Assembly (NCBI GenBank): GCA_963678305.2
Contig: CAXXVV010000017.1
Coordinates: forward strand, 186,001-250,000
Direction of reading: 5' to 3'
DNA length: 64,000 bases
Origin: G963676655 sp963678305
Lineage (GTDB): Bacteria > Verrucomicrobiota > Lentisphaeria > Victivallales > Victivallaceae
Part shown: positions 34,344 to 43,139 of the stretch, in pieces
Layout of the letters: every line of letters starts with the position of its first letter
How positions within the stretch are numbered: position 1 is the stretch's first letter
Notes under the pieces: generated by a model
Databases searched by the model: none
What the model was told of the DNA's origin: nothing
Seen by the model: only the letters and a program-made list of their open reading frames with translations
Program-made: the position numbers and the translations under genes

Positions 34344-35213
34344 CTATTCTCCAATCAATTCCCTGATAAAAACTTTTATATCATCCCGCAAGTCATCGCG
34401 CTTAAGCGCAAACTCAATGGTGGATTTGACGAATTCAAGTTTGTTGCCGATGTCATGCCGCCGACCATCAATCCTTAGACCGTACATCGGGTAATCAGCC
34501 AGCATCAATTTCATCGCGTCGGTGATCTGGATCTCCCCGCCTTTGCCGCGCGGCGTCTTTACCAGATAATCAAATATTTCAGGCGTAAAAACATAGCGAC
34601 TGGCAACCACCAGATTCGATGGCGCTTCAGCCGGGGAAGGCTTCTCGACAAATTCATGCACCCGGTAAAGACCGGTACGTTCCTCGGTCCCGCCGATCAC
34701 CCCGTAACGACTGACTTTTTCCATCGGCACGGTTTCCATCGCCACGACCGGTGCCTGGACCGTATCAAACGCATCACAAAGTTGTTTTGTTACCGGAGCG
34801 TTATCGGAAGTCGTAACCGTATCGCCGAGCAGAATAGCAAAAGGCTCGTTCCCGATAAACGGTTTCGCCTGAAGAACGGCATGACCCAATCCCAGCAGTT
34901 CCTGCTGATAAACATAGTGCAGATTCGCCAGTGAACTGATTTTTCGTAATGCTTCAAGTTCTGCAATTTTACCGGACTGTTCAAGTCGCTGTTCCAGATC
35001 GAAAACCGGATTGAAATGATCCTGGATCGCCTGTTTACCGGTACTGACAATAATCAGAATATCCTCAATCCCGGCAGAGACGGCTTCCTCGACAACATAT
35101 TGAATCGTCGGTTTATCAACAACCGGGATAAGTTCCTTTGGCACCGCTTTAGTAAACGGCAGGAATCTGGTGCCGAAACCGGCGGCCGGAATGACTGCTT
35201 TTCGTATCCGCAT
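34344..35213 (-). CDS. galU: UTP-glucose-1-phosphate uridylyltransferase
   Basis: The 289-residue enzyme makes UDP-glucose. The signature is AAGFGTRFLPFTKAVPKELIPVVDKP, with ILIIVSTGKQAIQDHF and KGGEIQITDAM further on. The start is ATG 35213, which follows the stop of the upstream kinase in TAAAATG and has GGAG about 10 bases ahead. A longer frame would overlap the kinase. Beside a glucuronokinase-like gene it may also act on glucuronate 1-phosphate, but the family is normally specific for glucose. Confidence 0.93.
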   Translation of the reverse strand: MRIRKAVIPAAGFGTRFLPFTKAVPKELIPVVDKPTIQYVVEEAVSAGIEDILIIVSTGKQAIQDHFNPVFDLEQRLEQSGKIAELEALRKISSLANLHYVYQQELLGLGHAVLQAKPFIGNEPFAILLGDTVTTSDNAPVTKQLCDAFDTVQAPVVAMETVPMEKVSRYGVIGGTEERTGLYRVHEFVEKPSPAEAPSNLVVASRYVFTPEIFDYLVKTPRGKGGEIQITDAMKLMLADYPMYGLRIDGRRHDIGNKLEFVKSTIEFALKRDDLRDDIKVFIRELIGE

Positions 35214-35214
35214 T

Positions 35215-36264
35215 TTAAATGGCTCCGTCATCAAATTCGACATTGTAACTGGCGGAGCGACCACCGCGAACTATTTCCGGCTTGATCACCTCGATATCAA
35301 AAGGCTGCATCGACTTTGAAAGTGCCTCAAACATCGCATCGTCTTTGTATGTCCCGATAATCGCGCCGCCTGAACCGGTGAATTTGGCCGAAGCCCCGGC
35401 TTTCCGCGCCAATTCAACCATATGTTTGTTCTTGGGAGAGACCGACGAACAAACTTCACATCTCAAGTCGAAATTTCGATTAATACAGGCATCCAACTCC
35501 GAATAATCATGATTGTTGATCGCTTCAACAGATTTGACGGTCAGTTCTTTCCATTCCTCAATCGCCGCCAGCACCGCCTTATCGCCGTCTTCATATTTCT
35601 CCCGCAGTCGACTGTGCAGTATCTCAGATCCTTCCGAAAGGTCGGTCCGGAACGCGACAAACAGATTCAAATCTTCGGGAATCTCAATCGGCATATACGC
35701 GCCGTATCCGTCTTTTTCCATTTTTGCCTTATCAAAGTCCATCATGATGGGAGTATTGTATGCCTGGGCCACCCGGTCCTGCAAGCCGGCGGATATGCCG
35801 AGTTCCTCGGTTTCCACCGACAACACCAGATTGGCCAGGATTGGACGCGATATTTTCACCGCGTAAAACTGTTTAAGGGCTCGAATACAGGCGGTAATGA
35901 TCGCCGATGAACCTGCCAGTCCAAGCCGGTTCGGAATATCGCTTTCGTAACGAATCGTGAAATTTCGATTGTCCAGTTCTATTCCGTTCTCGCAGCAGTG
36001 CTCATAAAACCGTTTGATCGTTGCTTTAAGCAGACGGATGCCGCCGTAATAACCGTAGGTGCTGACATCCGAAGCCAGATGCTCAATACTGGAAAAATGG
36101 GTATGGTCCCGGAAAGACGGCTGAAGATCCAGTTCAGGTGTTTCATACAGCATCAGGTTGGCTCGATAATTACCAAAGACAAAAGCCACCGTTTTGCCGA
36201 AATATCCATCAGAAGGATTCCCGATCAACGCCGCGCGCGGAAAAGACCTGGTTCTTATTATCAT
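35215..36264 (-). CDS. GHMP kinase, glucuronokinase-like
   Basis: The 349-residue protein begins with RSFPRAALIGNPSDGYFGKTVAFVF, a GHMP N-terminus that resembles the glucuronokinase type. The ATP loop is IPNRLGLAGSSAIITA, and SAKFTGSGGAIIG is the third motif. Glucuronokinase phosphorylates glucuronic acid at carbon 1, feeding UDP-glucuronate. Position directly before galU supports sugar 1-phosphate chemistry. The ATG at 36264 is chosen over a TTG at 36285 because AGGA lies 8 bases ahead. Substrate identity is an inference. Confidence 0.85.
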   Translation of the reverse strand: MIIRTRSFPRAALIGNPSDGYFGKTVAFVFGNYRANLMLYETPELDLQPSFRDHTHFSSIEHLASDVSTYGYYGGIRLLKATIKRFYEHCCENGIELDNRNFTIRYESDIPNRLGLAGSSAIITACIRALKQFYAVKISRPILANLVLSVETEELGISAGLQDRVAQAYNTPIMMDFDKAKMEKDGYGAYMPIEIPEDLNLFVAFRTDLSEGSEILHSRLREKYEDGDKAVLAAIEEWKELTVKSVEAINNHDYSELDACINRNFDLRCEVCSSVSPKNKHMVELARKAGASAKFTGSGGAIIGTYKDDAMFEALSKSMQPFDIEVIKPEIVRGGRSASYNVEFDDGAI

Positions 36265-36300
36265 ATAAAGTTCCTGATTGAGCAAATTAAATTCAAATCT

Positions 36301-36328
36301 AATATAGCATAAATCACCGCTTAATCAA
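36301..36328 (-). promoter_or_regulatory. Promoter of the nucleotide-sugar operon
   Basis: TTGATT (36328-36323) and TATATT (36306-36301) are 16 bases apart, 37 bases upstream of the kinase ATG. Confidence 0.5.
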
Positions 36329-36419
36329 GCAGGAAAAATCAACCGGATAATGATCTTTCAAATGCGCAAACCATAAGAATCAGTAAAAAATATTCCTTTA
36401 AAACAAGAAAACTTACATT

Positions 36420-37052
36420 TTATTTTTGAACATGCGTTTTCCTGATTAGAAAAAAATACAATCCCTCAATGATAATGCTGATACCAGTGAAAAACAAAAT
36501 ATATGGCAATACTTTAAATTGATTGCAATTAATCGTCAATGTGGAGTTATATATTCGATAACACAACAAATAACACCACCAACCGTATTCAACCTTATTT
36601 ACAATTAAAAATCGACTGGTCAAGAGGATAATCGTCCCCAAAATCACAGTTGCCGCAAAATCGATTCGCCTTCTGGAGAATTTTATTAAGTACTTTTCAG
36701 CCAGACCGCTGCCAAATAAACTGACTGCGACGCAATAAAAAATTTGATAATAAAAAAAATAATTCGTCAAGATATTGTATTTGCTCTCTCCACTGTAAAA
36801 ATTCCACATAGTATGAAACTGATCATACAACGGTCCATTGCTTATCCGGTTACCAATAAGTAAAATTACAGTAATCACTATAGCCAAAACTGCTCCGGCG
36901 GTCTTCTTATATTCAGGGACATATGCATATGTAAAAAAACCGGATGCCAAACATATCAATATCCATGTCATGGTTGTCATGAAAGGCGCTGGAAAAAAGA
37001 ATACGAGGAAACTAATTAATAAATAATTCAATGTTTGTTTTGATATTTGCAT
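36420..37052 (-). CDS. Multi-pass membrane protein of unknown function
   Basis: A 211-residue hydrophobic protein with about five or six membrane segments (for example LLISFLVFFFPAPFMTT, GAVLAIVITVILLIG, FAATVILGTIILL, ILFFTGISIIIEG). The start at 37052 overlaps the stop of the preceding gene (TAATG), which suggests coupled translation. A longer frame from 37109 is possible. I see no transporter or enzyme motif. Confidence 0.65.
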   Translation of the reverse strand: MQISKQTLNYLLISFLVFFFPAPFMTTMTWILICLASGFFTYAYVPEYKKTAGAVLAIVITVILLIGNRISNGPLYDQFHTMWNFYSGESKYNILTNYFFYYQIFYCVAVSLFGSGLAEKYLIKFSRRRIDFAATVILGTIILLTSRFLIVNKVEYGWWCYLLCYRIYNSTLTINCNQFKVLPYILFFTGISIIIEGLYFFLIRKTHVQK

Positions 37053-37582
37053 TAATCTTTCAAAGGATGGAAAGTGCCAACGTCTCGTGTTATCGATATC
37101 TTTGTACACACCGTTCCATTCCGGACGAAAGCGACGTTCGGTTCGTAGATAGCACTGGCCAGCATTGCGTGTTTCATTTTGCTCAAATCAGATACTGGAG
37201 ATAAAAGGCCATGTTGCTTGGCAGCGTTGAATAAGGTGGTCAAATCAGCCCGGGACGGTTTGGTCCGTAACTGCTCAAGCGTTGCAGGAGACAACTTGTC
37301 TTTTATCTTTGCCAGGCTCAATTGAAGACGCTGTTTTTCACAAGTCCGGTTATAATACATCCAGGCGTTAACGACTCTCGGAATGGAATTATATTCAATA
37401 GCACGACAGGCAATACGAACCAGCTTATTCATGATCGGCTCTCGAAAAATATTATTTTCTATCAACAGGGTCACCAGCATCAGCAGCAGGATCGTCAACC
37501 GGAATTGCCAATGTTTTTTGCGCCAACTATTGAAGGCAGTCCAAGAAATTGTGAAAATAGTCCGCGCCTTTTTCCTTTTCAT
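37052..37582 (-). CDS. Membrane-anchored protein of unknown function
   Basis: The 176-residue protein has a basic head, one membrane segment (about 27-42, FRLTILLLMLVTLLIE) and a periplasmic or cytosolic tail of about 130 residues with many lysines, arginines and leucines. GGGGAG lies 7 bases before the ATG. It overlaps the downstream membrane protein and probably forms an operon with it. I do not recognise the family. Confidence 0.7.
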   Translation of the reverse strand: MKRKKARTIFTISWTAFNSWRKKHWQFRLTILLLMLVTLLIENNIFREPIMNKLVRIACRAIEYNSIPRVVNAWMYYNRTCEKQRLQLSLAKIKDKLSPATLEQLRTKPSRADLTTLFNAAKQHGLLSPVSDLSKMKHAMLASAIYEPNVAFVRNGTVCTKISITRDVGTFHPLKD

Positions 37583-37690
37583 GATTCCACTCCCCGGTAA
37601 ATTACAGTTATAATTTGAAGTATCTATATTTCAAACTTATACCGTAAGTATAATCAACAATCTCTCCAAAAGCAAGATTAATTTTATCAA

Positions 37691-38542
37691 TCAACCGAAT
37701 TCGCCGCCGGGAATGGCAAAGTACGTCTGCGGAACCGGTGCCGCGACCGCTTTGCCGCGGCACATCCGGCCCAGCGGACGCTGCGCGGCAAACCCACGAT
37801 CCAATAACTCTGCTTTGAACTCAGCCTGCGATTCAATCAAATCAACACAGACCGGCTGCCCCTTGAAACGGGCCAATGCGCAGTTCAAAATAGTTTTAGC
37901 AATTTCCGGAGATTCCGCCACCACCGGACCGATTTGACGATAGCGCGATCCCGCCCGCCCCACACAGAAACCGGCAATCCGACCGTCTATCTCATATTTA
38001 AAAGCCCCGGCTCGCCAGGTTTTTAAAAGATATTCAATCAGACCTTCTCTTTTTGCGCCGAAAGCCGCCGCATCCATTTCAATTAAACGCGGTAAATCAG
38101 CTGTATCAACTGGTTTACATACGGATATATCAACATTCGGTCCAGGCACCGCGGCCGGACAAATATAACGAGCCAGCATATATTCAAATTCAAAACCAAG
38201 TTTTTCATAGACCGGTTGTCCAGCCGGAGTGGCGTCCAGCCAGATTCCGCGGCAACCGGATAAATTATCCATAACCGTGCGTAGCAACCGGGTAGCCTGG
38301 CCCTGGCGGCGACAGTCCGGATGAACGATTACCACGCCGACCCAGCCGATCTGATCATGATAATTGACCGCGATAGCCGAACCAACCAAACGGCCTTCGA
38401 ATTCAAGTGCAAAACACCCGGTCGGCCATTGCCGCATATAGAATTCAAAATCAAATTCAAGCTGATTCCAGCCTTCGGCATTTTTCAACCCCATCAACTC
38501 CGGAACATCCGTCAGAGCCATTTGTCGCAAAGCAATATCCAT
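37691..38542 (-). CDS. GNAT-family N-acetyltransferase
   Basis: The 283-residue protein begins with a GNAT domain (about 1-130; VHPDCRRQGQATRLLRTVM is the acetyl-CoA loop with R-x-x-G-x-A-like residues). A second, GNAT-like or DUF1248-type C-terminal half follows, with VGRAGSRYRQIGPVVAES. This two-part build is seen in proteins of the YitH type. The substrate is unknown. GGAGG precedes the ATG by 5 bases. Confidence 0.88.
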   Translation of the reverse strand: MDIALRQMALTDVPELMGLKNAEGWNQLEFDFEFYMRQWPTGCFALEFEGRLVGSAIAVNYHDQIGWVGVVIVHPDCRRQGQATRLLRTVMDNLSGCRGIWLDATPAGQPVYEKLGFEFEYMLARYICPAAVPGPNVDISVCKPVDTADLPRLIEMDAAAFGAKREGLIEYLLKTWRAGAFKYEIDGRIAGFCVGRAGSRYRQIGPVVAESPEIAKTILNCALARFKGQPVCVDLIESQAEFKAELLDRGFAAQRPLGRMCRGKAVAAPVPQTYFAIPGGEFG

Positions 38543-38573
38543 TAAATCCTCCGCTTATTTCAATAGTTTTAAA

Positions 38574-38752
38574 CTTATGCAAAACTATTATTTGCACCAT
38601 AAAGATCATGAAGACCATGAAGAAGTATTTAAGTTTTCAGCTCTAGCTGAAAAATAAAAAAACTTATTTCAGTGATTTTCCGTGCGTTGCCCTGCGCAAT
38701 GCTCGCGCTCATTTCATTGTTCGTGGTTAATATTTGCATTTTGTACGAGTCA
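38574..38752. repeat. Dispersed ~180-bp repeat, family 2, copy 2 (inverted)
   Basis: This matches 3190-3367 in opposite orientation. Both copies share the GCGTTGCCCTGCGCAATGC hairpin, a TTTTCAGCT/AGCTGAAAA stem near a poly-T and the TTATTTGCACCAT block. It sits between the GNAT gene and the LPS-kinase-like gene; its last bases touch the stop codon of the latter. Confidence 0.85.
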
Positions 38753-39451
38753 TTTCAAAAGTTTATCAAGCTCATCCTGCGTCATCCTCAGCGCAGCGGC
38801 AAGTTTTTTCTGCTCTTTCAAACGTTTATACAACCTCACCATCGGAATGCGATAGTACAGCGGGAACTGCGATATATGCATAAAGCGCTCCAAATCAATC
38901 ATCGCCACTTCTTTGGTCTGAGGATTGAAAAAAAGATGATTGTAATCCCAGTCGCGATACATGTAAGGAGAACCCTGTACCAGTTTGAAGGCCGCAATCA
39001 CTGTACTGATGAAAAGTTCCTTATTCTGCTCAAATGCAGCTTTCTCGGTCAATGAGGCACTGTCATCAATTATAGATTCATAAGAAATATACCCCGGCAG
39101 ATCATCAAGCAGAATAAATGCCCGACGGGATTTTTTATCAATGCAGCAGGCGGAGTAACCGGAACTGGTCAACCCGAACCGTGGCAGAACGGATCGCGCC
39201 TCAAGTTCATAGACTACCGCCTTAAAGGATTTGCCGCTTGAACGTTTCAGAAAATAACGTTTCCCCGCAATATCCACCTTACAAGTATCCCGCAATATGG
39301 TTTTCCCGCTTTGATGAGCCCGCTTTGATTCGACTCCAAACGACTCGTCTAAAGTATCCTCGATGTTCCAGAAATCGTCAAAGGTTTTAAGCCCGACCGC
39401 CGCCAGGGTCAATTCGTTTTCATCACTGGTAAAGTAAATTTCAGGTGCCAT
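38750..39451 (-). CDS. Lipopolysaccharide-kinase-like protein (WaaP/Kdo kinase family)
   Basis: This 233-residue kinase-like protein has K69 (YFLKR) as a likely ATP lysine, E82 as its partner, MYRDWDYNHLFFN (163-175) as a variant of the H-R-D-x-x-x-x-N catalytic loop, and IDLERF (D186) in place of DFG, as in WaaP and Kdo kinases. It would phosphorylate the lipid A core or a similar envelope sugar. No LPS core genes are next to it. Its stop codon abuts the family 2 repeat. Confidence 0.8.
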   Translation of the reverse strand: MAPEIYFTSDENELTLAAVGLKTFDDFWNIEDTLDESFGVESKRAHQSGKTILRDTCKVDIAGKRYFLKRSSGKSFKAVVYELEARSVLPRFGLTSSGYSACCIDKKSRRAFILLDDLPGYISYESIIDDSASLTEKAAFEQNKELFISTVIAAFKLVQGSPYMYRDWDYNHLFFNPQTKEVAMIDLERFMHISQFPLYYRIPMVRLYKRLKEQKKLAAALRMTQDELDKLLK

Positions 39452-39568
39452 GTCATTTTCTCTTGATTAATTATAAACTTGAAGCATAAAATACCCCGCC
39501 AACTTTTTATGTCAAACAGGTAACTCTGATAAATCAGGCTGATTGAAAAATTACCGCACAATGATCCT

Positions 39569-41899
39569 CTACAGATTTTCTTCGCGCCATTTACTAATCG
39601 CGTCAAGCAGTTTGGGCAGATCGCGACTGTTTCGCGGTCCTATACCTTTAATCGTTTCAGCCTCCTCCCGGGTCACCGGAGTGGCATCCGCCAGCCGGGC
39701 CAGAACCGCATTGGAAAAAATCGTGTAAGGTGGTTTGCGACGACGTCCGGCAATTTCATTACGAATATCCCGCAGGATTTCGTAAAGATCCGAATCAGCG
39801 TCAATCTCTTCCTCAAAAAACGGCTTTTTCGGTTTACTTTTCAACTTACGGCTTACAGGGAACAAACTTTCTCCCGCCAAAGGAAGCGTGAGCCCTTGAC
39901 AATCCCTGGCTATCGCGCTCCAGCCGGCCTGAGACACTTCCAGACAAGGATATTCATAGTGCTCAACCCGACTCAGCAATCCAGCGTCTTCCAGCGCTCT
40001 CAGCAACAGGGTTAAGCGATTCTTCTTCAGTTTTTTCAATGCTCCAAATTCAGTCATATCGTCCAAATGCGAAGCCGCGGCGGCGGCGGTATTAGCTCCA
40101 CCGAGAATCTCCGTCCAGCGACCGCGGCCGAAACGTCCAGGCATATCGGCGATTGCACTTAGCGCAGTCATTGCCGCCGCTTTTTCCCGTTCATCAAGCT
40201 CACGATCATGAATCGAGCCTCCTTTCAAACAACTGTCGCAACTTTCACAGCGCCATTCAGGATCATTTTCACCGAAATAGGAAATAATATAATTTTGCCG
40301 ACACTCCGAACTCTCAGCATAACGCACCACTTTGTCCAGACGCTCGATCTCGTAATCATGTTTTTTACGCAAAGCGGCAAAGTCAATAGTTTCAAGCGCC
40401 AAACGGTCAGTCCTGACCAGTTGCACCGCCCTTCCCCGGAACGGCGCTTCATACTCCAAAACCCCGGCTTCACGAAGTGCCGGAAGAACCCTTCTCACCT
40501 GCTCAGGCTTAAGTCCGACTGCGGCAGAAAACTGCGTAATCGACATCCGAACGCCGCCAGTCAAACTCTCTCCAAACCTTTGCAGCATACGTGCAATAAA
40601 AATAGAACGTTGCGTACGTTTCCCGTTATGCTCGCTCCACAGCTCCTCCAAAGGCGCAGTAAAACGCAGTTCCAGTTCATTTTCACCGGGATTTCCACGA
40701 GTAATTATGCCATATTTTTCCAGAATATGCATTACGGTATAAACCTGTCCATCACTTTTACAGTCATTAAGTTGAGCAGCCATATCACCAGCGGAGACTT
40801 CGACACTGTCAGCGCCATCATTCGAGAGTTTCAGCAATAACTCAAAAACATCACGAATAAGCTGCTCTCCGGGATTACTTAAATCGATCAAAAATTCCTG
40901 GGTAAAACGGTCTGCATAAGAATAAAGCAGTACGCATTCGGAATTTTCCCCATCGCGACCTGCGCGACCGGCCTCCTGGTAATACGCCTCAAGACTGCCT
41001 GGAATGTTGTAATGGATCACACATCTGATATCAGGACGATCGATCCCCATCCCGAATGCATTAGTAGCTGCCAGAACCGGGCATTTTCCGCTGATAAACT
41101 CCTCCTGAACAGCATGGCGTTGTTCGGGCTCCATTCCGGCATGGTATCCTTGAATACCGAATTTATCCACCAGGGCATCAACCGCTTTTCGAGTAGAGGT
41201 ATAAATGATCGTAGGCTGTTTTTTATTAATCTGTTGTCTTACAAATGAATCTTTGTCAGCAGCTCCCCCCGTACGCCTGACACTAAACGCCAGGTTGGGA
41301 CGCTTGAAGCCACGGACCATAATTTCCATATTTTCACGACGAAGATGTAATACAATGTCTTTCCGGACCGTATCGGTGGCCGTCGCGGTAAAGGCACAAA
41401 TTTGCGGAATATCATATTTTGCTGCAAACTCGCCAATTCGAGCATAGGATGGTCGAAAATCGTGTCCCCATTGACTAATGCAGTGAGCCTCATCAATCAC
41501 CAGCATCGTGGGAGGTGTAGAGGCAAGAAGTCGATCAAAAGAAGGAGCATAGAACCGTTCCGGCGCAGTATAAAGTAACTTGACTTTACCAGACCTGACA
41601 TCGTCGAAAACCGTATACTGTTCCGCCGGAGCAAGAGTACTGTTTACAAAGGCGGCAGGTAAGTTTTTACTTCGCAACGCATCAACCTGATCTTTCATTA
41701 AGGATATCAACGGCGATACAATCAGAGCATACCCATCCCTAACCAACGCCGGCAACTGATAACAAAGGCTTTTTCCTGCTCCTGTCGGCATAACCAAACA
41801 GAGATCATTTCCACCTAGAATATCCTCAACTGCCTCCAATTGTCCTTCCAGGAAAGTGTTAAATCCAAAATATTTTGCAAGTTGTTTCTCGAGTTTCAC
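39569..41899 (-). CDS. recQ: ATP-dependent DNA helicase RecQ
   Basis: The 776-residue protein has Walker A TGAGKS (39-44), DEAH box VIDEAHCISQWGHDFRPSY, helicase motifs IV-VI (FGMGIDRPDIRCVIHYNIPGS, QEAGRAGRDG), an RQC region with four zinc cysteines (CRQNYIISYFG and CESCDSC), and a C-terminal HRDC domain (about 695-770). It unwinds DNA in repair and recombination. The start is GTG with GGGGA 5 bases upstream. It stands alone. Confidence 0.95.
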   Translation of the reverse strand: MKLEKQLAKYFGFNTFLEGQLEAVEDILGGNDLCLVMPTGAGKSLCYQLPALVRDGYALIVSPLISLMKDQVDALRSKNLPAAFVNSTLAPAEQYTVFDDVRSGKVKLLYTAPERFYAPSFDRLLASTPPTMLVIDEAHCISQWGHDFRPSYARIGEFAAKYDIPQICAFTATATDTVRKDIVLHLRRENMEIMVRGFKRPNLAFSVRRTGGAADKDSFVRQQINKKQPTIIYTSTRKAVDALVDKFGIQGYHAGMEPEQRHAVQEEFISGKCPVLAATNAFGMGIDRPDIRCVIHYNIPGSLEAYYQEAGRAGRDGENSECVLLYSYADRFTQEFLIDLSNPGEQLIRDVFELLLKLSNDGADSVEVSAGDMAAQLNDCKSDGQVYTVMHILEKYGIITRGNPGENELELRFTAPLEELWSEHNGKRTQRSIFIARMLQRFGESLTGGVRMSITQFSAAVGLKPEQVRRVLPALREAGVLEYEAPFRGRAVQLVRTDRLALETIDFAALRKKHDYEIERLDKVVRYAESSECRQNYIISYFGENDPEWRCESCDSCLKGGSIHDRELDEREKAAAMTALSAIADMPGRFGRGRWTEILGGANTAAAAASHLDDMTEFGALKKLKKNRLTLLLRALEDAGLLSRVEHYEYPCLEVSQAGWSAIARDCQGLTLPLAGESLFPVSRKLKSKPKKPFFEEEIDADSDLYEILRDIRNEIAGRRRKPPYTIFSNAVLARLADATPVTREEAETIKGIGPRNSRDLPKLLDAISKWREENL

Positions 41900-42144
41900 G
41901 TCATCCCCGATTGATAATGTTTAAATAATTTTTAAATAATATATCATTTTTTTGACTTGTTGCCACTCCGCCGTTAAAAAGACCTTCGAAAACTCCTAAA
42001 ACAAAACAGCACCGAGCACACACAAGTCACAATTAGTTAACAATTAACTTTTTAGAATTTTTTATTAAATTACATGTTATTTAAATTTGCAATTTACAAA
42101 TTCCGTCATATATTAATTGTAACAATTCACCTGGAGGACCTTTT

Positions 42145-43125
42145 ATGAACATCTCGCGCATGAAACTCAGCGATCAGGGCTGCTATTACCACCTCTATAA
42201 CCGGATTGCCGGAATCAAAGGCGTACATCCCTTCGACGACAGCGATAAAGAATACGGCTTCCGTTTACTCAAAAATCTGAGTGAATATTTTCTGGTAGAA
42301 ATCATCTCTGCCGCCTGGATGGGCAACCATTTTCACCTCGTAGTCTACGCTCCCGGTCCGGACGAACTGCCGGATACAGTCGACATCGCCGCCCGCCATA
42401 ACTCCTACTACAATAAAATGCGCCGCAACCTGACCTATGCCGGCTCACAACTTCCCCGCCTCGATCCTCACGATACAATCAAGTGTCGCGAAACCGGACT
42501 TAAAATGATCGACATCAGCTGTTTCATGCGCGCCCTGCAACAACGCTACACCGTCGTTTTCAATAAAAACCGTAACCGCATCGGACACCTCTGGGCCGAC
42601 CGTTTTAAAAGCGTGATCCTCGATAAACAGGATTCCCTGGAAACCTGCGTTATGTACGTGGAACTCAACCCCGTTCGAGCCGGCCTGAAAAACAATCCGG
42701 CCGATTATCAGTTCACCACCTGGGGACGCTACTGCGGCAGCGGGCAACATATGTTTTACGATAATTTCGTCAGACATCTGAAACAAAATGTTCGCACTGC
42801 CGGCGATCCGACTCAATGGTCCGACAATGAACTTTTTGCTTATTTTCGAGGCGAGTTAGCTCGAATTATCGCGATGGAGTCCGGCGCCGATACCGAGGAG
42901 ATACACCAGGCACAGCAACAAGCCAGACGCAACGAATCAATGCCGATCCGCTTCCTGCGCCGCACCCGACACTTCACCGATGGAGCAATTATCGGCTCAA
43001 AACAGTTTATCCGTGAAATAGGTGTGATGTTTGAAAATCCGGAACGAGTCAAACAAAAACAATTAAGCCGAGGCCTCAGTCCCACCGGAGACCCCATCTA
43101 CTGCTTCCGAAAACTCCAGCGGTAA
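42145..43125 (+). mobile_element. REP-associated tyrosine transposase (RayT-type), copy 2
   Basis: This 326-residue paralogue of the gene at 28704 has HxH at H62-F-H64 and Y171 in VMYVELNPVRAG. GGAGG lies 8 bases before the ATG. The two copies are alike over their full lengths, with most residues identical, which implies an old duplication rather than a recent hop. It converges on a DUF4838 gene with 14 bases between them. No flanking target duplication was found. Confidence 0.92.
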
Positions 43126-43139
43126 TATGAACATGATGA

